Source: Betaproteobacteria bacterium (GTDB taxonomy: Bacteria > Pseudomonadota > Gammaproteobacteria > Burkholderiales > Burkholderiaceae_C). From it: 64,000 bases of DNA. The DNA is taken from contig CANGHH010000013.1 of NCBI GenBank assembly GCA_947453725.1, forward strand, positions 58,293-122,292, in the 5' to 3' direction. This document shows positions 57,864-64,000 of the stretch, piece by piece. The position numbers and the translations under genes are program-made. Under the pieces are notes generated by a model. The model worked only from the letters and a program-made list of their open reading frames with translations, had not been told where the DNA came from and made no database searches. Positions within the stretch are counted from its first letter, which is position 1; each line of letters opens with the position of its first letter.

Positions 57864-59120
57864 TCAGGCCTTGGCGGGCATCAGCTTGCCGAGTTCCAGC
57901 TTCGCGATGGCATTGCGGTGGACTTCGTCCGGGCCGTCGGCAAAGCGCAGCGTGCGGCTCAGCGTGTAGAAGTAGGCCAGCGGCGTGTCCTGGCACATGC
58001 CGGCGCCGCCGTAGACCTGCATCGCCCAGTCGATGATCTGGCAGGCCATCTGCGGTGCCACCACCTTGATCATCGCGATCTCGGCCTTGGCGCTCTTGTT
58101 GCCGGCGGCGTCCATCTTCCAGGCCGCGTGCAGCGTCAGCAGCCGGGCCTGATCGATCATGCATCGGGCTTCGGCGATGCGTTCCTGCGTCACCGTCTGT
58201 TGCGCGATGGTCTTGCCGAAAGCGGTGCGGCTGACTGCTCGTTCGCACATCAGCTTCAGCGCGCGTTCGGCGATGCCGATCAGGCGCATGCAGTGGTGGA
58301 TGCGCCCCGGCCCGAGCCGGCCCTGGGCGATCTCGAAGCCACGGCCCTCGCCGAGCAGCATGTTGCTGGCCGGCACGCGCACGTTGGTGAAATCGACTTC
58401 CATGTGGCCGTGCGGCGCGTCGTCGTAGCCGAAGACCGACAGCGGGCGCAGTACCGTGATGCCCGGTGTGTCGCGCGGCACCAGGATCATCGATTGCTGC
58501 GAGTGGCGCGGTGCCGTCTTGTCGGTCTTGCCCATGAAGATGAAGATGGCGCAGCGCGGGTCGCCGGCGCCGCTGGTCCACCACTTGCGGCCGTTGATGA
58601 CGTAGTCCTCACCGTCGCGCCGGATATCGGACTCGATATTGGTCGCGTCCGACGAAGCCACGGCCGGTTCGGTCATCGCGAAGGCGCTGCGGATTTCGCC
58701 TGCCAGCAGTGGCTGCAACCAGCGCTGCTTGTGCTCGGCCGTGCCGTAGCGGGCGATGGTTTCCATGTTGCCGGTGTCGGGCGCCGAGCAGTTGAAGACT
58801 TCGCTGGACCAGGGCACCGCACCCATGATCTCGGCCAACGGGGCGTAATCCTGGTTGCTCAGGCCGAAGGTGAATTCGGCATCGCTGCTGCCGTGCGCGC
58901 CGTCGGCGTGCGGTGGCAGAAAAAGGTTCCACAAACCGGCGGCGCGCGCCTTGGGCTTGAGTTCCTCGATGACCTGCAGCGGCGTCCAGCGCTTGCCGGC
59001 GGCGGTATGGGCCTCGATCTCGGCGAAGTAGCGCGCTTCGGCCGGGTAGACGTGTTCGGCCATGAAGGCGATGAGGCGCGCTTGCAGGTCTTGCGTGCGC
59101 GGGGAGTAACTGAAGTCCAT
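57864..59120 (-). CDS. Acyl-CoA dehydrogenase, ACAD10/11-like
   Basis: 418 aa. [54 protein letters not shown] is the branch signature (SDATNI and GRKWWxSGA occur in the ACAD10/11-LvaC group). [35 protein letters not shown] and [40 protein letters not shown] follow. The C-terminal base region is DGPDEVHRN, typical of this branch. Paired with the kinase-like gene upstream (37 bases). Probably handles phosphorylated 4-hydroxyacyl-CoA or long-chain acyl-CoA. Confidence 0.88.
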   Translation of the reverse strand: MDFSYSPRTQDLQARLIAFMAEHVYPAEARYFAEIEAHTAAGKRWTPLQVIEELKPKARAAGLWNLFLPPHADGAHGSSDAEFTFGLSNQDYAPLAEIMGAVPWSSEVFNCSAPDTGNMETIARYGTAEHKQRWLQPLLAGEIRSAFAMTEPAVASSDATNIESDIRRDGEDYVINGRKWWTSGAGDPRCAIFIFMGKTDKTAPRHSQQSMILVPRDTPGITVLRPLSVFGYDDAPHGHMEVDFTNVRVPASNMLLGEGRGFEIAQGRLGPGRIHHCMRLIGIAERALKLMCERAVSRTAFGKTIAQQTVTQERIAEARCMIDQARLLTLHAAWKMDAAGNKSAKAEIAMIKVVAPQMACQIIDWAMQVYGGAGMCQDTPLAYFYTLSRTLRFADGPDEVHRNAIAKLELGKLMPAKA

Positions 59121-59157
59121 GTCGTGTCTCCGGGTGGTTTGTTGTGGGGTTCAGGCT

Positions 59158-60246
59158 TCAGGCTGAAGCGTGTTTCTGCGCGAAGGTCCAGCCCAATTCG
59201 GCGAGCGTGCGCGCCGCGGCGCCGCTATTGCGGGCCTGCGCGCTGGACGCCGTGCCATCGACCACGCGCTTGGCGATCCCCTGCATGATCGAAGCCAGCC
59301 TGAACAGGTTGTAGGCGAGGTAGAAGTTCCAGTCGGCGGCCAGCGAGGCGCTGTCCTTGCGGCCGGTGCGCTCGCAGTAGCGGCGCACGTAATCGGCTTC
59401 GCTGGGGATGCCCAAGGCGGCCAGGTCCAGCCCGCCGATGCCGCGGAAGGCGCCCGGCGGGATGTGCCAGGACATGCAGTGGTAGCTGAAGTCGGCCAGT
59501 GGGTGGCCCAGCGTCGACAACTCCCAGTCCAGCACGGCGATGATCCGCGGCTCGGTCTTGTGAAAGACGACGTTGTCCAGCCGGTAGTCGCCGTGGACGA
59601 CGGTCGGTGCCTGGGCGCCGTCGAGCGCACCGGCCGGCAGGTGGGTCGGTAGCCAGGCGATCAGGCTGTCCATTTCGGGGATGACTTCGGTCACCGACGC
59701 CAGGTACTGCTTGCTCCAGCGTGCGATCTGGCGTTCGAAGTAGTTGCCCGGCCGGCCGAAGTCGGTCAGGCCCGCTGCGGCCACGTCCACGCTGTGCAGC
59801 GCGGCAATGACGCGGTTCATCTCGTCGTAGATCGCGCCGCGTTCGGCCGGCGTCATGCCCGGCAGCGACTGGTCCCACATCACCCGGCCGTCCATGAATT
59901 CCATGACGTAGAAGGCGCGGCCGATGACGGCTTCGTCCTCGCACAGCACGTGCATCTTGGCGACCGGGAAGCCCTGGGTGCCCAGGCCCTGCATGACGCG
60001 GAATTCGCGGTCGACCGCGTGCGCCGAGGGCAGCAGCTTGGCGGCCGGGCCGGGCTTGGTGCGCATCACGTAGGCGCAGGCCGGCGTGATGAGCTTGTAG
60101 GTCGGGTTGGACTGCCCGCCCTTGAACTGTTCGACCGTCAAGGGGCCGGCAAAGCCCGGCATCTCGCGCATCAGGAAGGCTTGCAGCGCCGCCACGTCGA
60201 AGGCATGGCTGTCGGCGACGGGCTTGGTGCCGGTGAAATGGTCCAT
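59158..60246 (-). CDS. Phosphotransferase (APH-fold) family protein, ACAD10/11 kinase-domain-like
   Basis: 362 aa from the ATG at 60246; the longer frame upstream has no family match. APH kinase fold: QFKGGQSNPTYKLI, RTKPGPAAKLLPSAHAVDREFRVMQGL, catalytic loop VVHGDYRLDNVVFH with the Asp base, and VLDWELSTLGHPLADFSYH with the metal-binding Asp. In mammalian ACAD11 and bacterial LvaA this domain phosphorylates 4-hydroxyacyl-CoA so that the acyl-CoA dehydrogenase can eliminate phosphate. The neighbouring dehydrogenase gene makes that role likely here. Confidence 0.87.
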   Translation of the reverse strand: MDHFTGTKPVADSHAFDVAALQAFLMREMPGFAGPLTVEQFKGGQSNPTYKLITPACAYVMRTKPGPAAKLLPSAHAVDREFRVMQGLGTQGFPVAKMHVLCEDEAVIGRAFYVMEFMDGRVMWDQSLPGMTPAERGAIYDEMNRVIAALHSVDVAAAGLTDFGRPGNYFERQIARWSKQYLASVTEVIPEMDSLIAWLPTHLPAGALDGAQAPTVVHGDYRLDNVVFHKTEPRIIAVLDWELSTLGHPLADFSYHCMSWHIPPGAFRGIGGLDLAALGIPSEADYVRRYCERTGRKDSASLAADWNFYLAYNLFRLASIMQGIAKRVVDGTASSAQARNSGAAARTLAELGWTFAQKHASA

Positions 60247-60298
60247 GGAGTGTGGTCTGCTTTCTTTGCTCGCGTCAGCGCTCAGGTCGGGGTTCGGT

Positions 60299-61048
60299 TC
60301 AGCGTTCGGAAATCGCCAGCAGCTTGTCGCGGGACAGCACCACCAGCCGGGTCGGCTCGACACGCACGGCGCCTTCGCGCTCGAAGCCCTTCAGTTCCTG
60401 ATTCACGCGCTGGCGTGAGGCCCCCAGCAACTGCGCCAGATCTTCCTGGGCCAGCGCCAGGCCGATGCGAATCTCTTCGCCCTGGGGCACGCCGTAGCTG
60501 CGGGCCAGCAGCAGGATCTGCTTGGCGAGCCGGGCTTGCAGCGGCCGCGTGTTGAGGTCTTCGAAGTGGTCGAACATCAGCCGCAGGCGCCGGCAGTTCA
60601 GGCGCAGCAAGGCGTCGTAGAGCTCGACATGCTGCGACAGCAATTCCTTGAAGTCGGCCTTGCGCACGGCCAGCAGCGTGGTCTCGCCATGGGCATCGGC
60701 ATCGTGGGTGCGCGGCAGGCCGTCGAAGAGAGCGATGTCGCCGAACCAGGTGCCGGGCTCGGCGTAGGTCAGCGTCACCTGCTTGCCCGACAGCGACACC
60801 GAACTGATGCGCACCGCCCCCTTGGCGACGCCGCACCATTCCTCGGCCGGCGAGCCTCGCGTGGCCAAGGCCTTGCCGTCGCTGAGGCGGCGCAGCGATG
60901 CGCGGGACAATATGGCTTGGCGCAATGACAGGGAGAGCTTGCTGAACCACGCGCCCGATTCGATGTTTTGCAGCTCTTCAATTGTAGGAGCGGGGGTATT
61001 CATGGCTTGTCTCTGAAGCGACAGGAGCGAGAGCATCGGATTGTCCAT
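60299..61048 (-). CDS. Crp/Fnr family transcriptional regulator
   Basis: 249 aa from the ATG at 61048, chosen over later ATGs (61036, 61003) because AGAGG sits 5 bases before it. A cyclic-nucleotide-binding-like domain (SKLSLSLRQAILSRASLRRLSDGKALATRGSPAEEWCGVAKGAVRIS, GTWFGDIALFDGLPRTHDA) is joined by a long helix to an HTH (LALAQEDLAQLLGASRQRVNQELKGFEREGAVRV). No Cys cluster of FNR type. Upstream of the kinase/acyl-CoA dehydrogenase pair on the same strand, and divergent from the aldolase gene. It may control both arms. Confidence 0.9.
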   Translation of the reverse strand: MDNPMLSLLSLQRQAMNTPAPTIEELQNIESGAWFSKLSLSLRQAILSRASLRRLSDGKALATRGSPAEEWCGVAKGAVRISSVSLSGKQVTLTYAEPGTWFGDIALFDGLPRTHDADAHGETTLLAVRKADFKELLSQHVELYDALLRLNCRRLRLMFDHFEDLNTRPLQARLAKQILLLARSYGVPQGEEIRIGLALAQEDLAQLLGASRQRVNQELKGFEREGAVRVEPTRLVVLSRDKLLAISER

Positions 61049-61090
61049 CGTCGCCTCTTCCACCCGTTTCCACCATCCGGAGCCACCCAG

Positions 61091-61876
61091 ATGCCCCCAC
61101 CGAAGCTGCAGATCCCCGAACGCCGCCACCAGGTCAGTGAGGCCGAATGGCAGACCCGCGTCGACCTGGCCGCGGCCTACCGCCTGGTGGCCCTCTTTGG
61201 CTGGGACGACCTGGTCTTCACCCATATCAGCGCCTGTGTGCCGGGCCCGAACGGCGAACAAACCGGCCACTTCCTGATCAACCCCTACGGTTTCATGTTC
61301 GAGGAGATCACGGCGTCCAGCCTGGTCAAGGTCGATGCGCAGGGCAACAAGCTCGACGACACGCCCTTCGATGTCAATCCGGCGGGCTTCGTCATCCACA
61401 GCGCGGTGCACGGTGCGCGGCATGACATCGGTTGTGTCCTGCACACGCACACGCTGAATGGCATCGCGGTGTCGGCCCAGCAGGGCGGCGTGCTGCCGCT
61501 GTCTCAGCAGTCGATCTTCGTGCTGTCGTCGCTCGGCTATCACGACTACGAAGGCGTGGCGCTGCGCGAAGATGAAAAGCCACGCCTGGTGGCCGATCTG
61601 GGCGCGAAGAACTTCCTGATGCTGCGCAACCACGGGCTGCTGACCGTCGGCCGCACGGTGGCCGACGCCTTCCAGGCCATGTACCTCTTCGAAACCGTCT
61701 GCACCATCCAGGTCCGTGCCCAGGCTGGCGGTGGTCCGCTGGTGACGGTGGATCCATCCATCATTGCCACGGCGCGCCAGCAGTCGGCCGTGGTCAGCCG
61801 CGGCCTGGGCTCGCAACTGATCTGGCCGGGTCTGCTGCGGCGGCTCGAGCGCCGCTTGCCCGGGTACGACACCTGA
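61091..61876 (+). CDS. Class II aldolase/adducin family protein
   Basis: 261 aa from the ATG at 61091. Domain signature: YRLVALFGWDDLVFTHISACVPG, NPYGFMFEEITASSLVKVD, the metal-binding CVLHTHTLNGIAVSAQQGGVLPLSQQS and FLMLRNHGLLTVGRTVADAF. The three His (HTHT and NHGLL) bind zinc. Catalyses a retro-aldol or decarboxylation on an unknown hydroxy substrate. Its start is 42 bases from the divergent Crp/Fnr start, so the two share a promoter region. Confidence 0.88.
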   Translation: MPPPKLQIPERRHQVSEAEWQTRVDLAAAYRLVALFGWDDLVFTHISACVPGPNGEQTGHFLINPYGFMFEEITASSLVKVDAQGNKLDDTPFDVNPAGFVIHSAVHGARHDIGCVLHTHTLNGIAVSAQQGGVLPLSQQSIFVLSSLGYHDYEGVALREDEKPRLVADLGAKNFLMLRNHGLLTVGRTVADAFQAMYLFETVCTIQVRAQAGGGPLVTVDPSIIATARQQSAVVSRGLGSQLIWPGLLRRLERRLPGYDT

Positions 61877-61927
61877 ACTGGTGGCGACAGCGCTCGTGTA
61901 GAGTGGTCGTGCGTACCCGAATTCCCG

Positions 61928-63796
61928 ATGTCCCAATCCCCTTGCGCGCTGAAAATGCGGCCCTGGCTGGCTCTGGCCGCAGCCAGTGGCGCAAGCCTGT
62001 GCGCCTGGCCCGCGTGGTCGCTGGGTCTTGGGCCGGGCTCGGTCGGCGCGGTCTGGGGTCAGCCGCTGGACTTCAGCGCGACCTTGCACACAAATGCCGG
62101 CAAGGTGCTGGGCGCCGATCGCCCGGCGGCCGACGTGCAGACCGGGGTCCCGCTCGCCGAGCCCGTTGCAGGGTTGCACATGAGCGCCACCTGCGGTCAG
62201 CAACTTGCCCGGCGCTGCGTGCTGTTTGTCGAACCGCCGGCCGCAGCGCTGCCCAGCGACTGGGCCGACAAACGCCCGCTGCGCCGCGCATCCGACGCCT
62301 CGGTGGTGGTGCCGTTGGGCGGCTGGAGCAACGTCGCCCTGCGCCAGCCTGCGGCAGTCTCGCGTCTGCCCCGGCAGACACGGTCAGCCGCCCGCGAACA
62401 GGTCCAGCGCCGGACTGTGGCAGCCCACCCGATGGCCGTGCGCAGCCCGCAGCGTCGCACGGCAGTCCTGCTGGGTCTGAGTCTGGATCTGCTGCCGCCG
62501 CAGCTGACGGCCGGCGGGGCCGTTGATCAAGCGCTCCAGGCCGTCGCACAGGCGGCGGCCGCGGCACGTCAGTCTGCGACTGCGGCATCCGCGGCGGCCG
62601 ACCGCATTGCTGCCCTCGAGCGGACCGCCGAGCAAATGCGCAAGGAGACCGAGAACCAGCGCAAGCAGGCCGCCTTGTTGAGTCAGCAACTGGCGCGCGC
62701 CGAAGCGTCCACCACGATCTGGCTGGTGGGCGCCGTGGCGGCTGGCTTTGCGCTGCTGGCTGTTTGGCTGGCACAGCGGCTGGCCGCGGCCCGCCAACAG
62801 CCAGGCCGACGCGGGCCGGCGGCAGGACGCAAGGAGGGCCCGGCTCTGTTCGACGAAGTTCCGAAGCAGCCTGCAGCCACGGCCGTCCTGCCGCCGAACC
62901 CGGCCGCTGGCGACAGCCCGGCGGCCCCCGCAGCGCGCGCCCGACCTTCATCGGCCTGGCCGCCACCTGTGCCAGCCGACGACTGGGAGGCGCCGCAACC
63001 CATCGTCGAATCGCCCCGCCGCCGCCCGGCTGCCGGCAAGCCTGAACTGCTGACGGCCATCGCCTCGACCCCAGACGGGTCCGTCGTTCACGACAGCGAC
63101 GAGGAGCGGGCAGCGCGCGAGGTGTCGATCGATGAGCTGCTCGACCTGGAGCAGCAAGCTGAGTTCTTCGTCGTTCTGGGCCAGGACGATGCTGCCATCG
63201 AATTGCTGGTCGAGCACCTCCTGCACACCGGTGGAGGCAGTCCTTTGCCCTACTTGAAGCTGCTTGAAATTCATCGCCGACGCGGTGACCGCAGCGACTA
63301 CGAGCGCATGCGTGCCCGCTTCAACCACCGATTCAGCGCTGACGCACCCGAGTGGGCGTTCGATCTGCAGGGCGGACGCCTGCTCTGCGAATACCCGGTC
63401 GTGCTGTCGCGCCTGCAACAGGTCTGGGCGCGACCGCTGGACAGCATGGCCGAACTGGAGGCTCTGATGTTCCGCAGTGCCGGAGGCGAGCTGTTCGACT
63501 TGCCGGCCTACCGCGAGCTTCTGCTCCTGTACGCATTGGCGCGCGACCTGCTGGACCGCGAATCGGCCGACAGTGGCCGTGTCGACCTGCTGCTGCCTTT
63601 GTTCGCCGGCGATGGATTCGGCGCCACGGCCCCAGCGCCCATGCTCCACCTCGGTGCCGAAGCGCGGTCGGACTTGGCGGATTTCCGGGATCAGCCCACG
63701 GCCCCCATCGACCTTGACCTGACCCTGGACAACCAGCGACCGGCGAGCATCTTCGACCAGATGGACGAAGCACCAGCGCAGCCTCGGGCGCGCTGA
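61928..63796 (+). CDS. FimV-like pilus-assembly / polar hub protein
   Basis: 622 aa. An N-terminal signal (about residues 1-32, ends AWPAWSLGLG; another ATG at residue 10) is followed by the FimV-type stretch LGLGPGSVGAVWGQPLDFSATL. A helical coiled coil precedes a membrane segment at about residues 261-283 (TTIWLVGAVAAGFALLAVWL). After a long Pro/Ala-rich linker come a TPR-like cytosolic part (VSIDELLDLEQQAEFFVVLGQDDAAIELLVEHLLHTGGGSPLPYLKLLEIHRRRGDRSDYE) and a C-terminal helical region. No LysM domain was recognised. FimV proteins organise type IV pili and poles. Confidence 0.75.
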   Translation: MSQSPCALKMRPWLALAAASGASLCAWPAWSLGLGPGSVGAVWGQPLDFSATLHTNAGKVLGADRPAADVQTGVPLAEPVAGLHMSATCGQQLARRCVLFVEPPAAALPSDWADKRPLRRASDASVVVPLGGWSNVALRQPAAVSRLPRQTRSAAREQVQRRTVAAHPMAVRSPQRRTAVLLGLSLDLLPPQLTAGGAVDQALQAVAQAAAAARQSATAASAAADRIAALERTAEQMRKETENQRKQAALLSQQLARAEASTTIWLVGAVAAGFALLAVWLAQRLAAARQQPGRRGPAAGRKEGPALFDEVPKQPAATAVLPPNPAAGDSPAAPAARARPSSAWPPPVPADDWEAPQPIVESPRRRPAAGKPELLTAIASTPDGSVVHDSDEERAAREVSIDELLDLEQQAEFFVVLGQDDAAIELLVEHLLHTGGGSPLPYLKLLEIHRRRGDRSDYERMRARFNHRFSADAPEWAFDLQGGRLLCEYPVVLSRLQQVWARPLDSMAELEALMFRSAGGELFDLPAYRELLLLYALARDLLDRESADSGRVDLLLPLFAGDGFGATAPAPMLHLGAEARSDLADFRDQPTAPIDLDLTLDNQRPASIFDQMDEAPAQPRAR

Positions 63797-63857
63797 GCCG
63801 CCGACCGACCCGAGTCTTGTCTGTCTCGAATCAGGAAACCCCTTCTCAAACCTGTGC

Positions 63858-63878
63858 TACAGTCGAAGGCTGCGCTGA
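63858..63878 (+). promoter_or_regulatory. Upstream promoter of a tandem pair (P1)
   Basis: Extended -10 TGCTACAGT (TACAGT at 63858-63863), then three bases and AGGCTGCGCTGA (63867-63878). The same three-base spacing and the same 12-bp sequence follow the -10 of the second promoter (63970). No clear -35; the extended -10 may suffice. Confidence 0.5.
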
Positions 63879-63945
63879 AGAAGGGCGGTCTGAAGGCGGT
63901 AAGCCAGAGGGACGGTTCGGAAGAAGATGCAGGCTGGCGGTGGGG

Positions 63946-63990
63946 TTGACAAGGTTTTAAACAACATGTCATAATCACAGGCTGCGCTGA
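63946..63990 (+). promoter_or_regulatory. Strong promoter (P2) at the right edge, likely for a stable-RNA operon
   Basis: TTGACA (63946-63951), an 18-base spacer and CATAAT (63970-63975) give near-consensus sigma-70 elements. After three bases comes AGGCTGCGCTGA (63979-63990), a GC-rich start region repeated from P1. Perfect -35, tandem arrangement and GC-rich initial sequence are usual for rRNA/tRNA operons; the target lies outside the window. Confidence 0.7.
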
Positions 63991-64000
63991 GAAGGCTGAA

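Noticed and set aside
61049..62203. Upstream extension of the Crp/Fnr frame (about 385 codons)
   Set aside because: Antisense to the aldolase gene; the ATG at 61048 has a ribosome site and begins the family sequence.

Overview
The window looks like a chromosomal segment of a high-GC (about 70 percent by eye) betaproteobacterium. It most resembles the Burkholderiales of the Rubrivivax/Leptothrix/Ideonella/Methylibium type. The evidence is familiar local gene orders (mltD-gloB-methyltransferase-rnhA; alaA-hom-thrC-moeA-moaD-moaE ... clpB), a TctC/Bug solute receptor with its TctAB permease, a FimV-like pilus-assembly protein and many acyl-CoA genes. No insertion sequence, prophage, integrase or CRISPR array was seen. 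Genes are packed tightly with many 4-base start/stop overlaps. No gene-free stretch exceeds about 205 bases; the longest is the right end.

Left part (1-10.7 kb): a fatty/branched acyl-CoA catabolic island. It has an acyl-CoA carboxylase carboxyltransferase subunit (cut by the window edge) and a PECR-type SDR reading left. An SCP2 protein, a LiuR-like MerR regulator, an acyl-CoA dehydrogenase, a thiolase and a FadB/FadJ-type bifunctional enzyme read right. A perfect 14-bp palindrome lies between the divergent arms. A Xre/ParS-RES toxin-antitoxin pair overlapping a DUF1624 membrane protein, rlmB and an acyl-CoA synthetase follow.

10.7-28.7 kb: mostly housekeeping and transport. In order: a two-gene chromate transporter, a D-2-hydroxyacid dehydrogenase, DUF1993, mltD, gloB, a methyltransferase, rnhA, tctABC, moaA, an NlpC/P60 peptidase, an AcuI-type acrylyl-CoA reductase beside prpE, an exported LigE-type DNA ligase, PhoH and the peroxiredoxin Bcp with a clear terminator.

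28.7-42.8 kb: a nearly gapless rightward run, alaA-hom-thrC-moeA-moaD-moaE. It continues by overlapping codons into five catabolic genes: flavin reductase, NicX-like ring-cleavage dioxygenase, alpha/beta hydrolase, unusual acyl-CoA dehydrogenase-fold protein and AMP-forming ligase. clpB follows behind a textbook sigma-32 promoter. The five genes look like an insertion into an otherwise common moaE-clpB neighbourhood and are the best candidate for an undescribed pathway.

42.8-64 kb: nadB and nadA flank a TPR-GGDEF diguanylate cyclase coupled to a ComFB-family protein. Next come an MFS transporter, a ThDP-dependent enzyme, an EamA exporter, tRNA-Pro(UGG), a protein built from an internal duplication, a UvrD/Rep helicase, tRNA-Arg(UCU), a kinase-like/acyl-CoA dehydrogenase pair like the ACAD10/11 and Lva systems, a Crp/Fnr regulator, a class II aldolase and a FimV-like protein. 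The window ends in two tandem promoters whose start regions share a 12-bp repeat. They probably drive a stable-RNA operon just outside the window.
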